DNA from: Adiantum capillus-veneris | Taxonomy: Eukaryota > Streptophyta > Polypodiopsida > Polypodiales > Pteridaceae | Reading direction: 5' to 3' | Assembly (NCBI GenBank): GCA_014529385.2 | Contig: CM043963.1 | Coordinates: 104,574,912 to 104,638,911 of the forward strand | Length of the DNA: 64,000 nucleotides | In this document: piece after piece, positions 24,813 through 35,967 of the stretch | Layout of the letters: each line of letters begins with the position of its first letter | Position numbering within the stretch: the first letter of the stretch is position 1 | Translations under genes and position numbers: made by a program | Notes under the pieces: generated by a model | What the model saw: only the letters and a program-made list of their open reading frames with translations | The model's database searches: none | What the model was told of the DNA's origin: nothing

Positions 24813-26017
24813 CTAGTGCTGTTGATTGATTGCTTTGGTGCCTATTTCATCCAGGGTTAAAGATGTACTCACATTTGTAACACAATTTTCTTGACTTACC
24901 TCCCCCACTGGGGTAGCATCTTTTGATTCTGTAGCCTCTTGTTCCACTGCTTCAGTCCTTTGAATAAACTTTTTGCTTGATCCTCCTTCTATTATCTTCA
25001 TCTTGACCGCTTTTGCAAGACCAATGATACTTGGTGTGTTGGTACCAATTGGTGGTGGGTGTAGGATGAGTGTAAGTGGTGATTGTGGTGGTGGTTGCAT
25101 CGGTGGTTGTAGGAATTGAACTGGTAGGGCTAGTTGTGGTTGCATGGCTGGTGGTGAGACTTGAATAGGTGAGATTGGTTGCTTGGGCGGCGGTGGTCTC
25201 ACCCTTGGCGGAGAGATCTGATTCTGTCTCCCTCCTCTATTGAAATTCTGCCTCCTTGGATGTGTGCAGTAGTATATACCATGGCTGTCTTCCCCACAAT
25301 TATAGCAGCGGTACTCTTGGTTTTGCCTTCATTGTCCTCTTCCTTGTTCTGGATTTCTGATAGGTGCATGCCCTTGCTACACCAGATGCACAGATAAACT
25401 CTCTAGTTGGGTAGTGATGCGACTCAACAGGTCTTGTTGCTCTTCTGATGCCTCTTGTGGTTGGGCTCTATGACTGGCTATTGCAGTCACTGGGGTTGGT
25501 CGCACCAGGCTTGTTTCCTCTGACTTGTTTAATCTTGCTTGCATGCGCAAGTTCTTGTCTTTAAGGCGGGCTACCTCTACTGCCAACTCATATGTTGCAG
25601 GAAACCTTCCCTTCACCTTCTCCTTAAGCGGCGACCACAGGCCAACAATGAAACGGTCCTTCTTTAGGAAATTAGGTGCTCCTTCTCCTTCCTCCAGTGA
25701 GGCAACCCATCTCTCCCATAAGTCCACAAACTTGGACTCGTAAGTGGCATACTCTAGCAGACCTCCCTGCTTCAATTCCGTCAGTAGCTGCCATAGCTTC
25801 TCCGAGGTTGTGCCCCCACCAAACCTCTTCACAGAGGCAGCACGTAACACATCCATGGAATTTTGGTAGCCTGGGGCAAAGCATTGTACCCAGATTTGGC
25901 CTCTACTTTCATCAGTAGAGGAAAAATTCGAAGCCGTGAGGCGTTGTCATCCTTGTTGGAAACCATACAAGCGATGTCAAAATCATCCAGAAAGTCGGTG
26001 GTGAGATCTTCTTCCAT
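24813..26017 (-). pseudogene. Ty3/gypsy-type Gag with zinc knuckle and Pro-rich tail
   Basis: It begins with MEEDLTTDFLDDFD at 26017, a few bases from dyad array 3, and shifts frame near 25870. The 25856-25377 piece is a Gag core: KRFGGGTTSEKLWQLLTELK, LLEYATYESKFVDLWERW, then FIVGLWSPLKEKVKGRFP. Next come a zinc knuckle C-Y-N-C-G-E-D-S-H-G-I-Y-Y-C at about 25260-25310 and a Pro-rich stretch (PPPPKQPISPIQ). Internal stops are TAG (at 25377) and a TGA. From 25856 to 23796 everything stays in one frame, so Gag and the downstream membrane segment were probably one reading frame. No LTR, primer site or RT was found nearby. Confidence 0.75.
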
Positions 26018-26027
26018 ACTAGGTTTG

Positions 26028-26845
26028 TTAATTAGCATACATATTGTGTTAACCAACTAGCTCTGTATGCTATTTAGAACCCAAGGCATGCTAACTAGCA
26101 TACTCCATATGCTAACTAGCACAGTCCATATGCTAACTAGCACAGACCATATGCTAGCTAGAATACTCCATATGCTAGCTAGCATAATCCATATGCTAAC
26201 TAGCATACTCACTATGCTAACTAGTATATGCTTTAGGACACCCATCATGCTATTGAGCATACTAGGTGCTAACTAGCAAAAATGATGTTAATTAGCATAC
26301 AGCTTGTGCTGACTAGCTAGATTTATATGCTAGGTAGAGCACAAGGCATGCTAACTAGCAATATGCCAACCAACATACTCCATATGCTAACTAGAATATC
26401 CAGGTCAGTTTGCTAGTTCTAACTAGCCTAACCCTTGTCTTAAATAGCATACCCATCATGCTAGTGAGCATACTAGGTGCTAACTAGCATAAGTGGTGTT
26501 AACTTGCATACCTTTTGTGTTGACCAACTAACTCTGTATACTATTCAAAACTCAAGTCCTGCTAACTAGCATACTCCGTATGCTACCTAGCAAACTCCAT
26601 ATGCTAACTAGCATAATCACTTTCTGCTAGTAGACAACGTACTTATCATGCAATTGAGCATACTAGGTATGCAACTAGCATACCATGTATGTTAATTAGC
26701 ATCCCTATTGTGTTAACCAGCTAGCTTTGTATCCTATTTAGAACCCAAGGCATGCTAACTAGCATACTCCATATGGTAACTAGCACAGTCAATATCCTAA
26801 CCAGCACAATCCATATGCTAACTAGCAAAAGTCTACAGATCAGTA
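26028..26845. repeat. Dyad array 3 (centre mostly AC)
   Basis: The same 7-bp arms, but the centre is mostly AC (perfect copy 26192-26207), with some GC (26171-26186). Linkers are typically CTCCA, as in AGCATACTCCATATGCTAAC. AC on this strand is GT on the other, so this array is in the opposite sense to the GT-rich parts of array 1. Part of it is duplicated: the AGAACCCAAGGCATGCTAAC word occurs near 26075 and 26741. Confidence 0.9.
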
Positions 26846-26979
26846 TGCTATTGATCAACATATACAAGTTACTATGCACTAGAGATGCAATGCATAAAAT
26901 GCATTAGTTATGGTACAAGTATTTGATTGATCACTTGAGGCTCGTCTAGGAGGTGCACAGGGTGTTCTATGTACCTTTT

Positions 26980-27620
26980 CCTCCCCATCCTCTTTCAACA
27001 AACATCCTTCTTGTTCAGTGAAACGCGAGTCTCCACTTTCCAAAATGTGTAGACCAATTCCTTAATTTCATCTGTGGTAGGGCTATGACAGTGTTGCTTG
27101 TGACATGCAACCAATGAAAACAATCGACCATCAACATCAGGCTTTGCCTGTTGTGATCTTGCCTTGTGCAAGGTGCGATGATTGACATTTAGGACCCTGG
27201 AAATTTTTGCAATAGGCATGTTTTCCTTTGAAGTCAACATCATCTACAATGCTGCATTCTTTTAAAAAAAAATCCTCATTGGAACCTGGCTGCTTGACGG
27301 TAGCGAGTGTGCTGCGGACATTGAAGACAATTGCGGACTGTACAGTAGCCTCCTCCTCAAAAGAATCATCATGGATCACCCGAACATGCGGATGTTGAGC
27401 AACAAGATTCCATATTTCCCACTTTGCTTTTGTACTAAAACCTTTAGTCCTACTCTTGAAAGCTCTCACAATCTTGGAGGAGATTTTCTTTTTCTCCTCA
27501 TCACTGAGGGCATGATGTTGTCGCTCAAATTTCATTTGTTTCTGCTCCCGTTGTTTCCTCTTTCTTACTCTCTCATATTCCTTGATTACAGAAAGAGCTG
27601 GATCTTGGGACTTTTAATTC
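26980..27620 (-). pseudogene. Frameshifted ORF with a possible helix-turn-helix, transposon-like
   Basis: Coding sequence runs from about 27610 (DPALSVIKEYERVRKRKQRE) through the 27535 ATG, then shifts frame at an A-rich run near 27250-27270 and continues to 26998. After the shift it reads MPIAKISRVLNVNHRTLHKA, which has the spacing of a helix-turn-helix. Next comes TDEIKELVYTFWKVETRVSL followed by NKKDV. From memory, a motif of the type TRVSPN-x-KDV is frequent in uncharacterised, probably transposon-encoded proteins of early-diverging plants and animals. The C-terminal half is missing, and the frame ends 150 bp from array 3. A transposase or array-binding protein is an inference only. Confidence 0.45.
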
Positions 27621-27624
27621 ATTG

Positions 27625-28269
<645 letters not shown>

Positions 28270-29752
28270 GACACGTTAACATGCTTCTACTCGGCAACAT
28301 TCTCATTGGGCACATTTACATCCAAAGTAAACAATTTGTCCACTTTCTTTCCTTGTGCAACTAGACTTACATTCTTCTTATGCTCTTCAACAATGAGACC
28401 ATCAGAGTTAAACTTGACCTGTAAAGCCTGCTCAACCATTTGCCCAATAGAAACCAGGTTCTTTGTAATTTTGAATACATGCATTACATTAGCCAAGTAC
28501 TTCACTTTACCATGTGTCAAAGACAATAGAACATTTCATGTATGCATAATAGGATGTGCAATATCATCCCCAGTCTCTACATAACCGCTACTTTGTAAAG
28601 TCTGCATTTCCTTGAACCAATCACCATGGCTGGTCATGTGATTTGATGCACCAAAATCCATATACCAAAAATTATCACTAGATTTTACCACATTTGCAAA
28701 CATAGTATTCAGCATGTGCTACACCACAAATAGCCTCTTGGGCTCATTTGCATTCCTACTAGTGGTTACATAATTGTTTTTCCTCCTACTCTCTAGACAG
28801 TCACGTTCAAAAAGACCATGCATACTAAATTTATGTGTTGACCTGCATTATTGCGCTGTGCATTTTCACAAACTCTTGGACTCCTCATGTCTCAGATGTT
28901 TCTTTGACCACCACCTGTGTTCTGACCTTGATTGTTGTTTTGTTGTTGTGCTTGGTGGTTGCCTCTTCCTCGGCCTCGTCCATGACCTATATCACGTCCT
29001 CTTCCTCTTCCTCTATTGTTGGAAAGGACCTGTTCAAAATTACGTCAACCCTGCATAGAGGAGTCTTCTTCAATTTTCTTGTCTTCCGCAATCAATAAGG
29101 ACACCAATTCTATAAATGAGGGAATGTTCTTTCAAATATGGATGCCAATTTTAAATTGTTTCTACTCAGAAAACCCAAAACTCACAAATAAACTTCTACT
29201 TTATCATCATTATTTATTGTAACAGCAATCTATGCAAGTGACTCACATACGTTCTTTATCTTCAATGATGAATAGTCATTGATGGACAAGTTTTGCTTCT
29301 GCACAGTATTCGGCCAGCTCAGTCTTCAACTGTAGCTTTCTTGCCTTTGTGTTGGTCCAATCGAATGACAATAAAATGTCCCAAGACTCCTTACGAGATT
29401 GAGCATCATGTATATTCCCAATCATAGTGTCAGGTACACTGAATAAAATGTCCCAAGACTCCTTACGAGATTGAGCATCATGTATATTCCCAATCATAGT
29501 GTCAGGTACACTGAAAAAAAAACAATACATGATCTTCCAAGCTCTCTAGTTCTAATATTTAAATGTCTTAATTTGTGTAGCACTTGCACCTTCCTCTGGA
29601 AATGGTGGTGTTTTTTCATGCTCTCCATACTTGTAGTCCCCATAACCTTTTTCCATAACGAAATTGGTCATTTTGAACTTCCAAGCATGGAAGTTGTTCT
29701 TGTCCAACTTCCCACTGACACCTTGGTTAAGCCCATTATTGTTGGATGACAT
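28270..29752 (-). pseudogene. Ty1/copia Gag and protease, decayed
   Basis: Starting at the ATG in 29752, SGKLDKNNFHAWKFKMTNFV is the conserved Gag start of plant copia elements. It is followed by a Gag core (29276-29530) and a Gly/Arg/Gln-rich nucleic-acid-binding stretch (29035-28890, RGRGRDIGHGRGRGRGN). The protease region has M-D-F-G-A-S-N-H-M in place of D-S-G-A-S. Then comes the GAG-pre-integrase region (28287-28526). Several stops and frameshifts occur. The pol half of the family lies on the other strand at 30250-31287. Confidence 0.85.
29371..29514. repeat. Perfect 72-bp tandem duplication inside gag
   Basis: 29371-29442 and 29443-29514 are identical by eye. The unit is 24 codons, so the duplication is in frame (the block IGNIHDAQSRKESWDIL appears twice). 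Confidence 0.95.
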
Positions 29753-29906
29753 GTTTCCAACCCTTCACATAGTCTTTGAGCAGTCTGCTAAAAATAGTCG
29801 GTTACCATCTGTAACCACAATCTGTGTACATGCACTTGTTTCCCTATGCTAAACAATACCTGTGCACACTACAACCAAACTTCTCCAAGCTCCTCAGACA
29901 CGATTA

Positions 29907-29919
29907 GGCTCTGATATCA
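29907..29919 (-). promoter_or_regulatory. Primer binding site of the copia element
   Basis: On the minus strand it reads TGATATCAGAGCC next to the LTR end, an initiator-Met type site with one change from TGGTATCAGAGCC. Confidence 0.75.
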
Positions 29920-29948
29920 TGCCAAGAGATAGAGAAATCTCTTGTGAG

Positions 29949-29979
<31 letters not shown>

Positions 29980-30240
29980 ATACAGAAAGATGGAGGCAAA
30001 AGACTGTAACTCTTCTTCTTCACTAGCTCAAGATAAGAGGTCTACAAAAAATAAGGGAAAATATAGCATAAAAGGGGAACTAGTACAACGGTCTAATATA
30101 AACCACTAGTGAGTGAGGTGAGTAGATAAGTGTACTACCATCACTCCGATAGGTAGACCATCTTGATGTAGTACAATTGTAGTATCATTGGTTAAGATGT
30201 GTGTATACACCAAGGCACTCCAATGATGATAATTTTTTAT
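29920..30240 (-). repeat. 5' LTR (truncated) of the inverted copia half
   Basis: The minus strand ends CTATCTCTTGGCA. It aligns by eye with the plus-strand LTR at 31288-31619 (shared GGTCTACCTAT, GAGTGATG, TTGTACTAGTT and AAGAAGAAG words). Its own 5' end is missing where plus-strand RT sequence begins. It contains a (CA)n tract at 29948-29974. Confidence 0.75.
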
Positions 30241-30249
30241 GGTAGCCAT

Positions 30250-31287
30250 CTAGGAGGTGAGCTTGACATCTCAACAAAAGAACGAAATTGGATGCAAATG
30301 GGTGTATAAGTTAAAGCACAATTATGATGGAAATGTGAACAAGTACAAGGCAAGGCTTATGGCCAAGAATAATGCAAAAACATATGGGATTGATTATGAG
30401 GAGACATTTAACCCTATAGATGGCTACTATTCCTGTGTTTATTAGTTTTGTGTGGCTTTAGGATGGGTAGAGAAACACGGCTTTAGGATGGATGTTGAAA
30501 AAGATGGATGTACAAAATGCTTTCTTGAATGGAGACTTGGAGGAAGTTGTATACCCATTGTATATATGGCGCATCCACAAGGCTATGTGAATATGAGGCT
30601 AAGTAACTTTGTATGCAAGTTAAAAAAGCACTCTATATACATTGAAGAAAACACCTAGAGCTTGGTATGAGAGAATTGTGGCATTCCTCATGTCTTTGGG
30701 TTTTTAGATCTTTGATGTAGATCATTTATTGTATGTGCAAAAAAACAAAGCAGGAATTGTTGTAACATGCATCTATGTGGATGACTTGATTTTTTGGAGG
30801 TGTTAATGTGGCTAAAGTAGAGGGCATAAAGGATCTACTTATTATGTGCACATTTACTAGCAGATTTATGTTTTTACTTGGGAGTGTTGCTATTGCATGT
30901 AGCAACAAGAAGCATCTAATGATTGCTCTATCAAGTACAAAGGTAGAGCATAGGGATTTTGCAGTGGAGATATGTGAAGTAGCATACTGGGGCTGCTACT
31001 TTGGGACTTTGAAGTACAAGTACATAGGTCGGTTTTCATCTATTGTGACAACCTCAAAAACTTATAGCTGGCTTGAAATCTGATGTTTCATGCAAGGACA
31101 AATCACACTGAAGTGCATTACCAATTCATGAAAGAGAGGGTCTTTCTAGGCAACATTGTCCTTGAGTACATGACGACATATATTTAGGTTGTAGATATCT
31201 TCACGAAGGCCCTCAAGATGCAAAATCTACAACGGCTTTGAGCAATGCTTGGCATATATGGGAGATGGTGTTGAGTTTGAGGGGGAG
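30250..31287 (+). pseudogene. Ty1/copia RT-RNase H, decayed
   Basis: Plus strand. RT begins [20 protein letters not shown] at 30282 and continues with YKARLMAKN, GIDYEETFNPI and AHPQGYVNMR. An altered YVDDL region lies near 30775. RNase H blocks are KHLMIALSSTKVEHR and EVAYWG (30910-31000). The end shows D-I-F-T-K-A-L before the polypurine tract. Internal stops (for example 30444) and frameshifts make it non-functional. It is the same family as 12426-14340 by the shared RT wording. Confidence 0.85.
31275..31287 (+). promoter_or_regulatory. Polypurine tract of the copia element
   Basis: TTTGAGGGGGAG lies immediately before the TG of the 3' LTR, the primer for plus-strand DNA. Confidence 0.8.
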
Positions 31288-31619
31288 TGTTGAGATTCCA
31301 CACTCAACATGTAACGCTCCTGTATGACTATCATCGACAAACATCATCAATGGTGCACATGGTGGATACATGTATCTTCACCAAAAATACTACAACTAGA
31401 CTACACCGACTTGGTCTACCTATTAGAGTGATGTCACACTTATACCTCTAGCTTTCTCACTAACGGTTCACATTAGACTATTGTACTAGTTTCCTGTTAT
31501 GTTTTACTTTTTCATTTATGCTCTGTAAGTTTTTTTTCAAGAAGAAGTAGAAGGTTTGACTCTATCTCCGTGTATTTGCTTGTAAGAGCTCAAGCTCTCT
31601 CCTTGTTTATCTCTTAACA
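31288..31619 (+). repeat. 3' LTR of the copia element
   Basis: 332 bp, starting TGTTGAGATTCCACACTCAA and ending TTATCTCTTAACA. The terminal TGTT..AACA dyad and the preceding polypurine tract fix both ends. Confidence 0.85.
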
Positions 31620-32455
31620 CTCCTTACGTGGAAACAAAGTGTATATTTTCTTAGGGGGGATGTATGTAGAGAGGACTGAGTGTCCTCCATGTCTTTTGAC
31701 TATTTTTTGAGTAAAATATGACATTTAATAAGATGTCACTTCAACATTAAACACAATTGGCTAAATTATATATAATTTAACGACTATTTAAAATCACAAA
31801 TCACTAATCTCACTTATCAAAAAATAGATATCAATCCTTTGCAAATTTTAAATATGGCAAGAAGAACAAATGAAAAGTTTGAAGGCAACATTATAGACAA
31901 ACTAAGTTCATATGAAATAAACAATACAAATTTGGTTTCAGATTCTTGGTGGCGGAATTTTTGGTGGTATTAGATGTTCTGGTGGCCATCGTGTAGGTGG
32001 AGGCCCCATGGATAGCAAGGAGAAGAGTGGTGTAGGGAGTGGTTGGCCATGGTGTATCCAACCAAGTACTATAGATGGACATATACTCAAGGGTGAAATA
32101 TACAACACCATGGACTCCTAGAAATGTGATGGATGTGATGTAGGTGGCTATGTCTGCATTGATCTCGTGAAACATCACCCAAATGAAGAATTCACTCTAA
32201 CCCACTTAGAAGTCTCTCTACTATGGTAACACACATGCCATAAACACACTTTGATCTTGATTTTTGTTGATGCAATCTTGTTGTAGACACTCACACTCCA
32301 TCGCCAAGCCATCATATCCAACAAGATAGCCCAAAATTGCATCGCCAACCTTCATGAATGTACCCACTATAGAATATAACATACATTATTAAGCACTACA
32401 ATGAAAACCATAGCTTGTAGCCTTATCCATTCTTAAACTTACCAAGCAAAGAACT
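31620..32455. other. Gap, nothing recognised
   Basis: AT-rich. The minus frame at 31891-32178 has no recognisable homology. Confidence 0.4.
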
Positions 32456-32619
32456 TGTTCCAATGTTTTTAGGACAAGGGCAAGGCTAGGGAGTCTTGGA
32501 CTGGGCCAAGGGCCGGACTAGGCAATGTGGAAATGGAATCTAGCTAGGGCAAAGGGCTAGGAGCTTGGCCTATATAGTGGGAGGTGGATTCCAGGCACTA
32601 GTCTCCCCTAGTCTTTACA
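32456..32619 (+). repeat. Probable short LTR end with TATA box
   Basis: It ends in CTTTACA just before a Met-type primer site. TATATAG at 32571-32577 lies about 42 bp from the end. If the start is the TG at 32456, the LTR is only about 164 bp, in the range of TRIM elements. No partner LTR was found in the window, so the start is a guess. Confidence 0.4.
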
Positions 32620-32620
32620 C

Positions 32621-32634
32621 TGGTATCAAGAGCC
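32621..32634 (+). promoter_or_regulatory. Primer binding site, Met type
   Basis: TGGTATCAAGAGCC differs from the usual TGGTATCAGAGCC by one inserted A. Downstream to about 33130 is a GC-richer leader with a 95-codon frame (32565-32852) that has no homology. Confidence 0.6.
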
Positions 32635-33166
32635 AAGTTGCTTTTTTTGGGAAAGGAGGGCGTGGTCATTCTAAGCCAAAGAAAGCTTTTGCATGTTGCA
32701 TGCCGTGGAGATTTTCTCTTGCTAAGGGAGGAAGACGAAGTGAAAAAGCGTGTGCAGGGGGGCTTGGAAAGGAGGAGCCACTGGGTGAAGGTGCAAAAAA
32801 TCGGCCCAAGATAGGCTCAACAGGAGGGCTACGGCGCGCTGAGCAACACTGAACACAAGGGTGGCACCCAATTCTCATCACCTCGCTCGGGCTCAACTCT
32901 GCATGCCTTGCGCGCTGTCTACTCGACGACCATAGCTATGAGAGCTTTGGGTTCACATCCAAAATGCCTAAGGCCTTTGGCCTTAGGACTTAAAGTAACC
33001 TAAGGGTGACTCGTAGCATTAGCATTGGCTAGTCTCGGACTCCAGTCTCTACTAAGCACTAAACCTATATCTAGCTGCTTTACTATCTATGTGTAAACGG
33101 AATGGGTGTCAAAAGCTTTGGAAGGGATTTTTTTGTACACTGAGTCACTCACCACCTAAGGATCGA

Positions 33167-33900
33167 GCTCCTCGACAGTGGCACCAATGTTAGTGGGTCG
33201 CCACGATACAGACGTCTGCAACATAGCTTTTTTGTACTAACATAATGTCAATATGCAAGGAATCGACTCAGGATGGGACACGGAGACTTGATGAGAGTTC
33301 CAATCTCACCAAAGTGAACTTAGAGGTCTACTCATACTACGACAAAAGCAAATCAACCTCTTTCTAGTCAGAGAATCAGTCTGCGTCCAATCTCATCGCT
33401 CTAGGTCATCACACCTTTTCGGCATCCAAACAAATTTGGAATGCAACGCAACTTAAGGAGAGGTATTACAACATCTAGGGGCACAATTCTACCAAGTTTT
33501 GCAAAAATCTGGGAACATAAATCACTATCCATCACAAAAAATGTGCAGAAAAGTGAAACAGAACTATACACAAAGGTCCCTCTTAAGTATAAAAACACTT
33601 ATCCAAGGTCAAAAGATCAAGAAACAACCATTTAATACCTCAAATCAATGCATTTAGCACACAAACAATGCGCCACAAACCACATCAAATTTGAGAATGG
33701 TTACACTTAAATTGTAGATCAAGAGACAAGGAACACAATATGCTATTCGGACATGAATTTTGATTACTAGTCCAGGAGAAAAGTGGATTACAAATTGTAG
33801 CAGCAAGAGGCTTCTCACAGTGAACGTTCAAACTCCTTCAAGCTAATGATATCTTTTTAGTATAAACTAAGGGTTCTGACTTAAATACTAAGGAGACTTT
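33167..33900 (-). repeat. Probable LTR and primer site of another Ty3/gypsy element
   Basis: On the minus strand, ATTGGTGCCACTGTCGAGGA (33188-33169) follows an LTR end at 33189 (CACTAACA). TTGGTGCC-type sites are used by non-chromovirus Ty3/gypsy elements in plants. The LTR extends to the right. Its far end is not evident and is placed only roughly. No coding part of this element was recognised to the left. Confidence 0.4.
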
Positions 33901-35228
33901 CCCACGGCCATTTGGCCACTTACAAGGGTGTAGACTCAGAGAGGCTAAGAGAGCATGACAAAATATATTACAATTACAAATTCTCATTAGCTGAATTACA
34001 TTGCTTGTTTCAAAAAAATGAGCAAGTACTACAAGGTTTGGTGTACATCCGCTTTTTACGTGTCAGTCCATTGTGTCTACCAAACAGGTGTTTCTTGTCC
34101 ATTAGCATTGCCTCTTGTTTCTTTTTAGCATCCATATTGGTCTGGTTTAACTGTGATTGGTAGCATAATATTTAGCATATTTTGTTAGTATAAAGCATTA
34201 GATTCAATATAATTTTTTGTCATAATCCCTTGTTTAGGTTGAAGAATCGAGCCGGAATCGAGCAGTCTGACTAAGCTAGTTTGACCAAGATAGGCGTTAG
34301 AGATCTTCCCTTAATACCATGGAAAATGCCTTCCTAATTGTCAATGGTTACTTTAGGTTCTTAATCCAATTTAGGCAAAGTTGTGTGCAATGCACTAGTG
34401 CTTTCTAGTGGGCTTAATCCCTCTTGACCTTTAGTTTAACTATTATAAAGGGAGTTTACTATTGTGATGAGCCTAGGGAGGGTAACAATGCAATATGATC
34501 CCCCAAAGTTACAAAATTAAAAGGAAATGAAAAACAAACAAACAAAAAACAAAAGTGCCAAAAATATGAAATCTTAATTTGGTACTTCACTCACATGTAT
34601 TGCCTATAGTACTAGAGCCCTAAAGGTTCCCCGTGTGGGTACTTTTTCTTGAAAAGGAAAAAGCCCAAGGAATACAAAATAAGCACACACATAAAAAATT
34701 ATTTCGGTGTGAAACATTTTTGGGGGTCAAAGAAAAGGGAATAATTCAGGCGATGATTTCATAAGCAATTCCTTTTATTGTAGCTTAACTAGAAGCTCTT
34801 CTAGGTATAACCTCTAGTTAACCCTCAAACATGAAATACTTTGCTCTCGCGATTAAACAGCTTAATTGACCAGAGAGAATTGAAAATTTTGCCCATGGTA
34901 TTAATAGTTGACCTCTTGTGCCTCTCAACCCTTAAATTAGAAACCACATGCTTGTTTATTTTTTGGCATTTACAAATGCTTAAGCGTTTGATCATATTAT
35001 AATTTAATGTTTTACTACTAACAAATTGTTTAATATTTTGTTTCCAATCAATTTGTGTGCCTATTCAATGCATATGATTTTTTATTGTATATGAGAATGC
35101 AATTATTGTGCCAATTTTGGTTGGTTTTGCAATGTTTAAAGAAGGCTAAGGACATTCAATCTTAGATTCTCTTCCACCTCGATGAACGGGCTTCATCTCA
35201 ATAGCTTTTGAGGACGGAATCTACATCA
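33901..35228. other. Non-coding interior or 3' UTR of an LTR element
   Basis: No protein homology was seen. Because a polypurine tract and LTR start follow at 35229, this stretch is likely the long 3' untranslated part of a plus-strand Ty3/gypsy element. Confidence 0.35.
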
Positions 35229-35654
<426 letters not shown>

Positions 35655-35685
35655 TTAATTATCATCCTCGGAGGTCAAATATGAC

Positions 35686-35967
35686 CTATGGGACCAAAGT
35701 TACATGTGATGTAGTATGTGTATGGCTGATGAGTGACTCTCGATGCTCCAAAATTGTAGTGATGAGAGTCGCAATGGAGAGCCCACACTTTGGCTGGGAG
35801 AGGAAAGTGTGTAGGTCTAAGTTATGGCTGAAAATGTGAGAGAAGCAAGTTCGGATGTGATCAAAAGCTGAGCACTCTAGTAGTGTGTGGTACTCAGACT
35901 CTCGAACTTGCAGTGAGCATAATGTGCACAATCGATTTGACTCTTCTCCATTGCCCCATCGCATCAA
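35686..35967 (-). pseudogene. LINE ORF2 C-terminal zinc-binding segment, frameshifted off
   Basis: The frame overlaps the end of the main ORF2 by a few bases. It reads RLCTLCSLQVRESEYHTLLE then C-S-A-F-D-H-I-R, a C-x2-C..H-x4-C zinc-binding arrangement found at the end of many LINE ORF2 proteins. A single frameshift near 35970 separates it from ORF2, where the last residues become IAAIRLSSHFL-stop. Confidence 0.8.
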
